Assembly (NCBI RefSeq): GCF_023541015.1
Contig: NZ_JALNPR010000002.1
Location: forward strand, 62,001 to 126,000
Source: Marivivens donghaensis
GTDB taxonomy: Bacteria > Pseudomonadota > Alphaproteobacteria > Rhodobacterales > Rhodobacteraceae
Length of the DNA stretch: 64,000 nucleotides
Direction of reading: 5' to 3'
The stretch's first letter is position 1. Every line of letters begins with the position of its first letter. Positions 26,659 through 35,372 of this stretch are shown in pieces. Position numbers and translations under genes: made by a program. Below the pieces are notes generated by a model. That model did not search any database, was not told where the DNA came from, and saw only the letters and a list, made by a program, of their open reading frames with translations.

Positions 26659-28197
26659 TCAGTCGCTGATCGCGCCTTCTTCGTCACGGCGTTCGTGCAT
26701 ACCCTTTTTCACTTTAGCACCGATGATCAGAGGCAGGATGAAGCCGATGATCGCAATGGCCCATAGGAACAGCGCAAGCGGGCTGTCGATCAGGGTGAAC
26801 CAGTCGCCGTTGTCGATGGTGATCGCGCGGCGGAGGTTGTTCTCCATCGCGTTGCCAAGGAGCGTTCCGAGGATGATCGGCACAAGCGGCACGTCGAATT
26901 TACGTAGGATCCAGCCCATGACGCCAAAGGCAATCATCACCATGAGGTCAAAGGTCGAACCCGAAATCCCGTAGATCCCGACAAAGCTAACCATTGCAAC
27001 GATCGGCATCAGGATACGTGGCGGGATCAGCAAGAGCCGTGTGAACAGGCCCACCATCGGGATATTCATCGCCAAGAGCATGAAGTTCGCAATGAAGAGT
27101 GCCGCGATCAGGCCCCAAACCACGTCAGGGTTCTGGGTGAACAACAGCGGACCCGGCGTGATGTTGAGCGACAGAAGCACAGCCAAGAGAACCGCCGTTG
27201 TGCCCGACCCCGGAACGCCCAGCGCCAGCATCGGCACCAGCGCACCACCAGCGGCGGCGTTGTTGCCAGCCTCAGGTGCTGCAACACCGCGCGGATCGCC
27301 CGTGCCAAAGGTGCCTTCTTTGTCGACCAGACGCTTTTCCATCGAATAGCTGATGAACGACCCCAGCGATGCACCAGCACCCGGCAGAACACCTGCGAGG
27401 AAGCCAAGGAACGAGGTCCGCAGCATCGTCGGCGTGCACTGTTTGATCATAGCCCAAGGCGGTGTCAGACGACCGATTTCCAGCTTACGGCCCGAACCGC
27501 TGGCTTCGCCATGGCGGGTTTCAAGGAAGATGAACACTTCGGACAGAGCAAAGAGGCCAACAATCGCTACGAGGAAGTCGAGACCGTCGTAGAGGTGCAC
27601 TTCGCCAAAGGTAAAGCGCGGGACGCCCGTTTGCGTATCCACACCGATCATCGCCAGCCCAAGGCCAAGCGCCGCAGCAAAGGCCGATTTCGCTTGGTTC
27701 GTGGAGGAAACGCCCCCAAGCGTCATAAAGGCCAAGGCAAAGAGCGCAAAGTATTCGGCAGGTCCGAACAGGAGCGCGATTTTCACCAGCTGCGGCGCGA
27801 GGAGGATCAGACCCCAAGTGGCGAGGAAAGCGCCAACAAAGGATGCAATACCAGAGAGCGAGAGAGCTTCGCCCGCCATGCCCTTTTTCGCCATCGGATA
27901 GCCGTCGAGACAGGTCATCATCGCGGGTTCATCACCTGGAATGTTGAGAAGGATCGACGAAATACGGCCACCATACATCGCGCCGTAATAGACCGAGGTC
28001 AGAAGGATCAGCGAGGGTGTCGCGCCAAGTCCGAGGGTGAAGGCCAGCGGGATGAGGATTGCCACGCCGTTCGACGGCCCGAGGCCCGGCAGCGCACCCA
28101 TCACGGTGCCCAAGAAGCAGCCCAACAGCGCGAGGCCGATGTTCTGCCATGTCAGTGCGATGGCAAAACCATCGCCGAGGTTTGCGAGAAGTTCCAT
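26659..28197 (-). CDS. tctA: Tripartite tricarboxylate transporter, large permease TctA
   Basis: TctA is the large membrane subunit of a secondary, binding-protein-dependent carboxylate transporter. It has 512 residues and about ten to twelve hydrophobic segments. Family motifs visible are the N-terminal LGCFLGTVMGALPGLGPSNG and the internally repeated LGFLAGVLPGAGASLGSF and PMLALGVPGSGTTAVLL. The start at 28197 follows GAGGG and lies 9 bp after the tctB stop. Substrates of the family are citrate, other di- and tricarboxylates or small aromatic acids; which one applies here is not visible. Confidence 0.95.
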   Translation of the reverse strand: MELLANLGDGFAIALTWQNIGLALLGCFLGTVMGALPGLGPSNGVAILIPLAFTLGLGATPSLILLTSVYYGAMYGGRISSILLNIPGDEPAMMTCLDGYPMAKKGMAGEALSLSGIASFVGAFLATWGLILLAPQLVKIALLFGPAEYFALFALAFMTLGGVSSTNQAKSAFAAALGLGLAMIGVDTQTGVPRFTFGEVHLYDGLDFLVAIVGLFALSEVFIFLETRHGEASGSGRKLEIGRLTPPWAMIKQCTPTMLRTSFLGFLAGVLPGAGASLGSFISYSMEKRLVDKEGTFGTGDPRGVAAPEAGNNAAAGGALVPMLALGVPGSGTTAVLLAVLLSLNITPGPLLFTQNPDVVWGLIAALFIANFMLLAMNIPMVGLFTRLLLIPPRILMPIVAMVSFVGIYGISGSTFDLMVMIAFGVMGWILRKFDVPLVPIILGTLLGNAMENNLRRAITIDNGDWFTLIDSPLALFLWAIAIIGFILPLIIGAKVKKGMHERRDEEGAISD

Positions 28198-28206
28198 GCT
28201 GCCCTC

Positions 28207-28638
28207 TTAGAAACCAAACGGGCCGCGCGCGAGCGACAGGCCGAGAATGAGGTGAAACACCGCGTAGATGCCCACAGAGGTACCGACACCCGTCAGGATC
28301 GAACCGAGGACCGAAGACCCCAGGCGCCACGACAGATAGGCCGCTGCAAATGCGGTCGCGATGACAAAGCCCAGCTCTGGCAGCAGTTGTGCGTAGAGGA
28401 GCATGACGACAACAGAAGCGCCAACTTCGACCAGACGGCCCAAGGCAGGCCATGCTGGTTCAGGATCGGGACGGAACGCGATGACCGCGCTCGACAGACC
28501 GAGGATCGTTGCGATGATCAGAGGGAAAGCTTTGGGACCAACAGCGTCGGATAGGAAACTTTCTTGGATCGCGAATGCAGAAATAGCAAAACCGATGGAC
28601 AGAAGAATTCCGACGACGCCAAAAATACGATCGCTCAT
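28207..28638 (-). CDS. tctB: Tripartite tricarboxylate transporter, small permease TctB
   Basis: This 143-residue membrane protein has four hydrophobic segments, typical of TctB (VGILLSIGFAISAF, GPKAFPLIIATILGL, ASVVVMLLYAQLL, GTSVGIYAVFHLILGL). It forms the transporter core with TctA. I chose the ATG at 28638 because GGAG lies 6 nt upstream; an alternative ATG at 28650 lacks that spacing. It lies between tctC and tctA in one operon. Confidence 0.92.
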   Translation of the reverse strand: MSDRIFGVVGILLSIGFAISAFAIQESFLSDAVGPKAFPLIIATILGLSSAVIAFRPDPEPAWPALGRLVEVGASVVVMLLYAQLLPELGFVIATAFAAAYLSWRLGSSVLGSILTGVGTSVGIYAVFHLILGLSLARGPFGF

Positions 28639-28723
28639 TGGGATCTCCATTTTGGGGCGGATGGTGTAATGTGGACGCCGCAGAACCCCGCGGCGTCCGA
28701 TCATAAAAAGGTCTGCGACCTAA

Positions 28724-29713
28724 TTACTGGATGATGCCGATTTCGCGCGAGATCTGTTCGATCTGAGCAACGGAGTTGGCAACAAAGGCTTCGAACTCAG
28801 CGCCTTGCAGGTCGAGCGGAGCAAGGCCGTTGTCAGCCATGATCTGTTTCCACTCGTCAGATGCGTAGAGCGCTGCGATCTGAGCAACCCAAGCGTCGTA
28901 GGCTTCGTCCGACATGTTGCCCGGTGCGTAGAACCCGCGCCAGTTCGCGCCGATTGCGTCTACGCCCTGCTCACGTGCGGTCGGGAATTCAGCGAAATCA
29001 CCGCCCAGACGCTCAGGAGAGAGAACAGCCACAACGCGGATGTCGCCCGAATCTACGAAACCTTTGGCTTCGGAGATGTCGCCAGTGAAGGCTTGAACCG
29101 AACCAGCGAGCAGCTGGGTCACAGCTTCGCCGCCGCCATCAAACGCGATGTATTTAACCGAACGAACATCGTCGATGCCGTAAGCGTTTGCTGCGATCAG
29201 AACCTTAAGGTGGTCCCAACCACCAACAGCCGAACCACCAGCGACCGAGATCGAGGTCGGGTCGTTTTTAACCATGTCGAGCAGTTCGGTCAGGTTGTCG
29301 ATTTCGCTGTCAGCAGCAACTGCGATCACGCCGTAGTCAGCGCCAACCGATGCCAGCCAACGGACTTGATCCATGGTGTTGCCCGGATATGCGCCCTGAG
29401 CCAGACGAGTTGCGGTTGCCGAGGATGCTGCAACGATCAGGTCGTTGTCATCGCCGCGCTTGTTCACAACTTCTGCGAAGGCAACGCCGCCACCGCCACC
29501 AGCGAGGTTCACAACCTGCATGGTCGAGCCGATTAGACCCTGATCCTGAAGCGATTTACCAACCTGACGGCAGGTGAAGTCCCAGCCACCACCAGGGTTC
29601 GCGGGTGCGATGCACTCTGGGTTTTCAGGGGTATAGCCTTCTGCCGATACGGTCAGTGCGCTTGCGCCCAGCAGGGTTGCGATGATCGCAATACGAGTCG
29701 CTTTGAATGTCAT
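28724..29713 (-). CDS. tctC: Tripartite tricarboxylate transporter periplasmic binding protein TctC
   Basis: TctC is the periplasmic solute receptor of the system. It has 329 residues, a signal peptide (MTFKATRIAIIATLLGASALTVSA) and the family landmarks CIAPANPGGGWDFTCRQ, VVNLAGGGGGVAFAEV and ANWRGFYAPGNMSD. AAGGAGG sits 6 nt before the ATG, a very strong ribosome site, and codon bias is high, which suits an abundant receptor. It is first in the tctCBA operon and divergent from tctD. Confidence 0.94.
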   Translation of the reverse strand: MTFKATRIAIIATLLGASALTVSAEGYTPENPECIAPANPGGGWDFTCRQVGKSLQDQGLIGSTMQVVNLAGGGGGVAFAEVVNKRGDDNDLIVAASSATATRLAQGAYPGNTMDQVRWLASVGADYGVIAVAADSEIDNLTELLDMVKNDPTSISVAGGSAVGGWDHLKVLIAANAYGIDDVRSVKYIAFDGGGEAVTQLLAGSVQAFTGDISEAKGFVDSGDIRVVAVLSPERLGGDFAEFPTAREQGVDAIGANWRGFYAPGNMSDEAYDAWVAQIAALYASDEWKQIMADNGLAPLDLQGAEFEAFVANSVAQIEQISREIGIIQ

Positions 29714-29832
29714 GGTTTCCTCCTTGGTGTGTCAAACAGCGGGCTTAGCCCCCTGCTTTGGAATTCGACCCGCGTCCCATACCGCCCTTTGCAGCATCCT
29801 CATCGCGGGTTAAGCAAGATCAGTATCCGATA

Positions 29833-29853
29833 AACCTGTCACGAACCTGTCAC
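29833..29853. promoter_or_regulatory. Tandem AACCTGTCAC repeat between tctC and tctD (OmpR/PhoB-type site)
   Basis: AACCTGTCAC occurs at 29833-29842 and again at 29844-29853, an exact 10-bp repeat with an 11-bp period. Its core is CTGTCAC, four bases, CTGTCAC, the layout of a Pho box and of OmpR-family sites generally. It lies 48 bp before the tctD start. TctD or PhoB could bind; sequence alone does not decide. Confidence 0.65.
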
Positions 29854-29900
29854 TGGGATTTTCGCGGCAAATCAGGGCCTTACCAAAGGGAATCACGGCG

Positions 29901-30572
29901 ATGCGCGTTTTGATGGTCGAAGATGCCACCGATTTGGCCGAGGCGGTTGTCACCAGCCTGTCGCGGTCTGGGATGGCCTGCGATCACGCCGATAGCGTCC
30001 AAGGGGCCGAGGATTTTCTCGCCGTTCAGAGCTATGACGCGATCATCCTCGACATCAACTTGCCCGACGGGTCTGGCACCGAACTGTTGCGCAAAATGCG
30101 GTCTGGCGGGGATCGGACGCCCGTCTTGATGCTGACCGCGTTGTTTTCGGTGGACGACCGCGTTGGGGCGCTGGACCTTGGGGCGGATGACTATCTGGTA
30201 AAACCCTTTGATCAGCGCGAATTAGAGGCACGGTTGCGGGCCTTGTTCCGCCGCGAGTCTGAGCAGAAAAGCGATACCGTTGCGTTGGGTCCGCTACAGT
30301 ATTCGCCCGCGCAGATGACAGCGACGCTTCATGGGGATCGGTTGGATTTAACCCGCCGTGAGGCTGCCTTGCTCGGGTTATTGATGCGCAGCCCTGGTCA
30401 ACCGCTGAGCAAAGAGCGGCTTTATGACGGGCTGTTTACCTTTTCGGATGCCGATGTGGGGCTGAACGCGATTGAGCTGTATATCGCGCGGCTTCGTAAG
30501 AAATTCGCGGGCAGCCCGATCACCATCGCGACCCAGCGCGGGGTTGGCTATCGGATCAGCGTTGATGGGTAG
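29901..30572 (+). CDS. tctD: OmpR-family response regulator TctD
   Basis: This 223-residue response regulator has a receiver domain (acidic pocket E-D near residues 7-8, phospho-acceptor Asp about 51 in ILDINLPDG, switch Thr in LTAL, Lys in VKPFD) and a C-terminal winged helix (LDLTRREAALLGLLMRSPG, IATQRGVGYRI). It belongs to the QseB/TctD branch. The gene is divergent from tctC and overlaps the kinase gene by 8 bp. It probably activates tctCBA through the tandem repeat upstream; this is inferred from family and position. Confidence 0.93.
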   Translation: MRVLMVEDATDLAEAVVTSLSRSGMACDHADSVQGAEDFLAVQSYDAIILDINLPDGSGTELLRKMRSGGDRTPVLMLTALFSVDDRVGALDLGADDYLVKPFDQRELEARLRALFRRESEQKSDTVALGPLQYSPAQMTATLHGDRLDLTRREAALLGLLMRSPGQPLSKERLYDGLFTFSDADVGLNAIELYIARLRKKFAGSPITIATQRGVGYRISVDG

Positions 30573-31956
30573 CCTCGCCCTCCCCCGCGCGAAAAGCCTT
30601 TTGGCCCGCGTGATGACGGGCGTTTTGACGATCCTGTTTTTGGGCGGCGTTCTGGTCACGTTGACCGCGTGGAGCAACGGACGACAAGCGGCCCGCCAAG
30701 CCTATGACCGTATCCTGATCGGCGCGGCGAACGACATCGCCGAATCCATTCGGATCATCGACGGTCAACCTGTGACGGACTTGCCCGTCTCAGCCTTTGA
30801 ACTGCTGGCGCAAGCGCCCGATGATCGGATCACATATGCCGTGCGCGGCCCTGATCTGACGCTTTTGACGGGGCACGAGACGGCACCGCTGCGCGAGGGA
30901 CGCGCGGATGCAGAGCAGCTCTATGATGGGACGATGAACGGAGAGGATGCGCGGTTCGTCGACGTGACCCGTCGTTTTTCCGAACGTGATTTTTCGGGGG
31001 TGGTGCGGGTGACGGTCGGGCAAACCCGACGGGCGCGGGATCAAATGGCGTTCGATCTGACCTTGGACGCGCTGATCCCTGTGGGGGTCGCGGGTGCCGC
31101 GCTGGTGCTGGTCGCGTTCTTTATCGTTCGTTCCGCCTTGCGTCCACTCGAGGCGATTGCGGGCGGGTTTTCGCAGCGTGATCCTTATGACCTGACGCCC
31201 TTGGACGATCAGAACGTGCCCGCAGAGGTGGGCGTGATCCTTCATGCGATGAACAGGTTCATGCAGCGGTTGGATCGGCAGATCGACGCGATGCGGAACC
31301 TAATCTCGGACACCGCGCACCAGTTGCGGACGCCCGTTGCCGCGATCCGTGCCCAAGCGGAATCGGTGACAGAGGAGGACGACCCCGAAAGAGCGCAGGT
31401 CGCGATTGCGCGGTTGTTGAAACGGACGCGGTCGCTGGGGGTGCTGCTGGATCAGATGTTGTCACGTGCCTTGGTCATTCACCGCACGGACAGCGTTCCA
31501 CGAGCGATGGTGGACCTACGCGATGTGGCTTTGGACATTGTGGACAGTCGCGACCACGAATTGCTCGCCCCGAATGTCGAAGTTGAACTTGTGATCGGCA
31601 GCGATCCTGTTCTGGTGAGCGCGGATGAATTTTCGCTCTCTGAGGCGGTAAAGAACCTTTTGTCGAACGCGCTGCGCTATGGCACGCCGCCCGTGCGGAT
31701 TGGCGTGAAACAGGACGGGGATCGCGCAATCCTCTGGGTCGAGGACGCGGGCAAAGGGCCTGATGATGCGGTGCTCGCGCGGCTCGGGTCGCGGTTTGAA
31801 CGGACGGCATCGTCGCGTGAGGATAGCGCGGGGATCGGGTTGTCGATTGTGACGGCAGTGGCGCAAGCCTTTGACGGGAAAGTGGAAATGCAAAAGACAG
31901 AGCATGGGTTTTCGGTCGCTCTCGTCCTGCCTCATGTGGTGGAGGATCAGGCATGA
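30565..31956 (+). CDS. tctE: Sensor histidine kinase TctE
   Basis: This 463-residue membrane histidine kinase has an N-terminal helix (residues about 10-33), a periplasmic sensor of about 130 residues (2CSK_N-like), a second helix (LIPVGVAGAALVLVAFFIV), then HisKA with SDTAHQLRTPVAAI (His about 252) and an ATPase domain (N box NLLSNALRYGTP, G boxes VEDAGKGPDD and GIGLSIV). The ATG at 30565 overlaps the end of tctD. It ends in a 4-bp overlap with a periplasmic binding-protein gene, which suggests ligand input through that protein. Confidence 0.93.
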   Translation: MGSLALPRAKSLLARVMTGVLTILFLGGVLVTLTAWSNGRQAARQAYDRILIGAANDIAESIRIIDGQPVTDLPVSAFELLAQAPDDRITYAVRGPDLTLLTGHETAPLREGRADAEQLYDGTMNGEDARFVDVTRRFSERDFSGVVRVTVGQTRRARDQMAFDLTLDALIPVGVAGAALVLVAFFIVRSALRPLEAIAGGFSQRDPYDLTPLDDQNVPAEVGVILHAMNRFMQRLDRQIDAMRNLISDTAHQLRTPVAAIRAQAESVTEEDDPERAQVAIARLLKRTRSLGVLLDQMLSRALVIHRTDSVPRAMVDLRDVALDIVDSRDHELLAPNVEVELVIGSDPVLVSADEFSLSEAVKNLLSNALRYGTPPVRIGVKQDGDRAILWVEDAGKGPDDAVLARLGSRFERTASSREDSAGIGLSIVTAVAQAFDGKVEMQKTEHGFSVALVLPHVVEDQA

Positions 31957-32984
31957 AACCGATCCTAACAGCGGCTCTGATCGCCCTCTCTGCGCCCCTC
32001 GCCGCCCAAGAAGCCACCACCAATTTTGGCAGCGGCCCGACCGTATTAACCCTGCGGTCCACGACCGACATCGCGATCATCGCGCCCGTTCTAGAGGCCT
32101 TTACCGAGGATAACGCCGACCTGTCGGTGCATTACGAACAATGGGGGTCAAACGCGCTCTATGAAGCGAGCAAAGAGGCCTGTTTGACCGACAATAGCCC
32201 TGCGGATGCGGTGTTTTCCTCAGCGGTGCATCAGATGCTCGACCTCGTGAATATGGCTTGCGCGGCGCGCTATGTGTCGGACCTGACGACCGCCCTGCCC
32301 CCGTCACGCAGATGGCGGGACGAGCTGTGGGGGCTGACCGAAGAACCAGCGGTCATGGCCTATAACACCGACCTCGTTGACGTGAGCGAAGTGCCGCACA
32401 GTAGGTTCGAACTGCTCGATCTGATGCGGCAAAACCCGACCAAATATCGCGGCCATATCGCGACCTACGATATTGAGGCCTCGGGCCTCGGGTATCTCTA
32501 TGCGTTCAACGACAGTCTTGAGGCGACGACCTTTGGTGCGCTTCTCGAAGGTTTTGCGCGGGCTGATGCGGTGGCGACCTGTTGTTCGGCTGAGATCATC
32601 GACGATGTGGCCTCGGGGCGGTTCCTAATCGCGTATAATGTGCTGGGGTCCTATGTGCAGAACGCGACCGCCACCAATGTGGGTGTCATCCTGCCCGAAG
32701 ATTACATACTGTTTTTGTCCCGCGCCTATATGATCCCCGCCAATGCCACACATGCGTCAGAGGCCGCGCGGCTGTTGGATTTCATCCTATCCCCCAAAGG
32801 GCAGCGGATCGTGAAGCAGATGGGTTTGGTGTTTCCTGACGACCAGTCGGAAACGGGGCTTCTGCCCAGTGCGCGGCGGTTTATTCCGCTGAGGCCACCG
32901 CTGCTGGTGGCCTTGGATCGCCATGCGACAGAACGGTTTATTGCGCAATGGCGGGACGCTTTCGCTGCCCCGCCAATTCCGTAG
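31953..32984 (+). CDS. Periplasmic substrate-binding protein linked to TctDE
   Basis: This 343-residue secreted protein has a signal peptide (MKPILTAALIALSAPLAAQ) and the two-lobe pattern of type II ABC binding proteins of the iron/thiamine/phosphonate (FbpA/AfuA-like) group: VLTLRSTTDIAIIAPVLEAFTE, EEPAVMAYNTDLV, and the C-terminal FILSPKGQRIVKQMGLVFP. Four cysteines occur, two adjacent (ATCCSAEI). No permease or ATPase gene is nearby, and its start overlaps the tctE stop (ATGA). The simplest reading is a ligand-capturing co-sensor for TctE, but free-standing transport use cannot be excluded. Confidence 0.85.
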   Translation: MKPILTAALIALSAPLAAQEATTNFGSGPTVLTLRSTTDIAIIAPVLEAFTEDNADLSVHYEQWGSNALYEASKEACLTDNSPADAVFSSAVHQMLDLVNMACAARYVSDLTTALPPSRRWRDELWGLTEEPAVMAYNTDLVDVSEVPHSRFELLDLMRQNPTKYRGHIATYDIEASGLGYLYAFNDSLEATTFGALLEGFARADAVATCCSAEIIDDVASGRFLIAYNVLGSYVQNATATNVGVILPEDYILFLSRAYMIPANATHASEAARLLDFILSPKGQRIVKQMGLVFPDDQSETGLLPSARRFIPLRPPLLVALDRHATERFIAQWRDAFAAPPIP

Positions 32985-32985
32985 A

Positions 32986-34599
32986 TCAGATCCCGTCGTC
33001 GAAAGGATAGAAGCTCTCGGCAGAGGACCGCCGCCAACGTTTCAGGTAGCCTTGGTTGTCCTCTTCCTCGCGCAAGAGGAAGCCTTCGGGGAGGTAGGGG
33101 TAGACCTCGTGACCTGTGACCATGTCCCCCGCCTTTTCGCGCATCATCAGGTGGTGCGGCAGGAATTGCCCCGGATGGGACAGGCCCGCAGCCCCCGTCA
33201 TATCCGCCAGCGCCTTGAGCGTGTTTCGGTGGAAGTTCGCGACGCGGGTGGCCTTGTCCACGGGGTTCAGCGCGCGTTGCAGCATTTTATCTTGCGTTGC
33301 GACACCCGTAGGGCAGTGGTTCGTGTGGCAGGCCTGCGCCTGAATACAGCCGACCGCGAACATGAAGCCACGGGCAGAGTTCACCCAATCCGCACCCAGC
33401 GCGAGGGCACGGGCGATGTCAAAGGCTTGGACCAGTTTACCAGAAGCGCCCAGACGGATTTTGTCGCGCAGGCCAACACCGCGCAGCGTGTTGTGGGCAA
33501 AGGTCAGACCTTCGACCAAAGGCATCCCCATGTGGTTCGCGAATTCCAGCGGGGCCGCACCCGTGCCGCCCTCTTTGCCGTCGATCACGATGAAATCGGG
33601 GGTGATACCCGTTTTCAGCATGGCGCGGACGATGCACATAAATTCGCGGCGGTGCCCGATGCAGAGCTTAAAGCCCACAGGTTTACCGCCCGACAGATCA
33701 CGCAGTTGCGCGATGAAGCGCATCATTTCGATCGGGGTGCCAAAGGCCGAATGGCTGGCCGGCGACACGCAATCGACGCCCATCGGAATGTGGCGGGCCT
33801 CTGCGATTTCGGGGGTGATTTTCGCAGCAGGCAGCACGCCGCCCTGACCGGGTTTGGCACCTTGGCTCAGCTTAATCTCGATCATCTTGACCTGATCAGA
33901 AGAGGCCGTTTTCGCGAATTGTTCAGGGGAAAACTGGCCTTCGTCATCGCGGCAGCCAAAGTAGCCCGTGCCGATTTCATAGATCAGGTCGCCGCCGCCT
34001 TCGCGGTGGTAACGGCTGATCCCGCCTTCGCCAGTGTCATGGGCAAAGCCCCCCATGCGCGCGCCATTGTTCAACGCCAAGATCGCGTTGGCAGATAGCG
34101 CACCAAAGCTCATGGCAGAGATGTTGTAGATCGAGAGGTTATAGGGCTGCGTGCAATCGGGGCCGCCGACGGACACGCGGAAATCCTTATCCTCGATTTT
34201 GACAGGACGGATGGAGTGGGTGAGCCATTGATAGCCGCTCTCATAGACGCGCTTTTTCGTGCCAAAGGGGCGTTTATCCTCAACGTTTTTGGCACGTTGA
34301 TAGACGATGGCGCGGGCATCGCGGGAAAACGGCACCTCTTCGTCGTCGCCTTCAAGCAGGTACTGACGAATTTCAGGGCGGATCATTTCAAAGAAATACC
34401 GCACCCGACCGAGAAGCGGGAAGTTCCGCAAAACCGCGTGTTTCGTTTGGATTGCATCCAAGAGGCCCAGCAGCGTCAGGACGCCCAAGATGATAGAGAC
34501 AATCGGCGTGAAGACGTTGTTTTGCGGCAGCAAGAGCGAGAGCAAAAAAGCAATCGCGACCCCGAAAAACGTAGCGTATCGCAGTAAGAAAGACGTCAT
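32986..34599 (-). CDS. Membrane-anchored FMN-binding glutamate-synthase-like protein
   Basis: The 537-residue protein has two N-terminal membrane helices (about residues 4-24 and 30-48) followed by a full glutamate synthase FMN/[3Fe-4S] barrel domain. Motifs seen are YNISAMSFGALSANA, VIDGKEGGTGAAP, and a cysteine cluster CIQAQACHTNHCPTG that matches the 3Fe-4S ligands. The glutaminase domain of true GltB is absent. The reaction is unknown; family members are often annotated glutamate synthase-like or methylamine-pathway proteins. It is convergent with the binding protein (1-bp gap). Confidence 0.88.
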   Translation of the reverse strand: MTSFLLRYATFFGVAIAFLLSLLLPQNNVFTPIVSIILGVLTLLGLLDAIQTKHAVLRNFPLLGRVRYFFEMIRPEIRQYLLEGDDEEVPFSRDARAIVYQRAKNVEDKRPFGTKKRVYESGYQWLTHSIRPVKIEDKDFRVSVGGPDCTQPYNLSIYNISAMSFGALSANAILALNNGARMGGFAHDTGEGGISRYHREGGGDLIYEIGTGYFGCRDDEGQFSPEQFAKTASSDQVKMIEIKLSQGAKPGQGGVLPAAKITPEIAEARHIPMGVDCVSPASHSAFGTPIEMMRFIAQLRDLSGGKPVGFKLCIGHRREFMCIVRAMLKTGITPDFIVIDGKEGGTGAAPLEFANHMGMPLVEGLTFAHNTLRGVGLRDKIRLGASGKLVQAFDIARALALGADWVNSARGFMFAVGCIQAQACHTNHCPTGVATQDKMLQRALNPVDKATRVANFHRNTLKALADMTGAAGLSHPGQFLPHHLMMREKAGDMVTGHEVYPYLPEGFLLREEEDNQGYLKRWRRSSAESFYPFDDGI

Positions 34600-34774
34600 A
34601 AAAGTCCCCTATTCAGGCGTAGTTCTCGATCATTGCACGACCTCTGTCGCGCGACCATTCCCTTAGTTTAGACGACATCTGTAACTGGTTTCTTATAGAT
34701 CGGGGCCTTTTGACAGGTTTTGGCACCCGTCTAGCCCCTTGCATCCAGCCGCATCGTCGCCTATCTGATGCTTC

Positions 34775-34868
34775 GAGAGGTTGGCGCGGGCGAGCGCCTC
34801 GCCAACCCGGTCAGGTCCGGAAGGAAGCAGCCGTAACGAGCCCCGCTTGGGTCGTTGTCCAGCCTCTC
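34775..34868 (+). ncRNA. ffs: Signal recognition particle RNA (small 4.5S type)
   Basis: The conserved SRP domain IV is unmistakable: GGTCAGGTCCGGAAGGAAGC followed by AGCCGTAACGA. Flanking arms GAGAGG (34775-34780) and CCTCTC (34863-34868) close a long hairpin of about 94 nt, the size of alphaproteobacterial small SRP RNA. It binds Ffh to target nascent membrane proteins. A TTGACA hexamer at 34710-34715 may be its -35 box; the exact 5' end is uncertain by tens of bases. Confidence 0.95.
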
Positions 34869-34887
34869 ACCTTACCCCCCTCATTTG

Positions 34888-35238
34888 TTAGAGTTCGCCC
34901 CATGTGGGCAGCCCCGCTTTGTCAGATTTGCGTTTAACAACAACGGCCATGACTGTGCCAAACAGCAGGCCCGCAAAGATAGACCCCAGAGCCGCCTCAG
35001 CGATACGCATGTCGTTGTAGCGCCAGAGGAAGGTCCACATCAAAAGGCCCCACATCGCGCCAAAGGTCATGCCTTGGATCGTGACGATCTGCCAAAACGT
35101 CATGAAGTGGACGGGACGAATCTCTAGCCCCATGCGGCGCAGGATGATGTTAAAGGGCGGGTCGTAGGCACGGCGGGGGATGCCCGCCTCGATAAGTTTC
35201 TCGACGGCTTTTGCGTATTTTGTTTCAAATTCGGTCAT
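34888..35238 (-). CDS. Small two-helix membrane protein (DUF6404-like)
   Basis: This 116-residue protein has a soluble N-terminal helix (TEFETKYAKAVEKLIEAGI), a short PPHF-like segment (IRPVHFMTFWQ) and two membrane helices (GMTFGAMWGLLMWTFLW and AALGSIFAGLLFGTVMAVVV). The layout resembles the DUF6404 family as I remember it; function is unknown. It lies between the SRP RNA (convergent) and dnaX (divergent), an isolated gene. Confidence 0.72.
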   Translation of the reverse strand: MTEFETKYAKAVEKLIEAGIPRRAYDPPFNIILRRMGLEIRPVHFMTFWQIVTIQGMTFGAMWGLLMWTFLWRYNDMRIAEAALGSIFAGLLFGTVMAVVVKRKSDKAGLPTWGEL

Positions 35239-35372
35239 CTGATCGCGCTCTTATTCGAATGTGCCCACCGTAGCTCAGGAAATCCCGATCACAACCCGAT
35301 TGTTGTGTCCTGCGTGCTGGACGCCGCGCCCCTCTGCCCCTAGGTTGGGGGCGCTAGCAGATCGAGGAATAC

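Noticed and set aside
27511-28554. A 347-codon open frame antisense to tctA and tctB
   Set aside because: Composition is extreme (Arg, Glu, His) and no family features are visible; it is a mirror of tct codons.
34710-34937. An open frame covering the SRP RNA
   Set aside because: The SRP RNA core motif and closing stem explain the sequence; the predicted peptide has no character.
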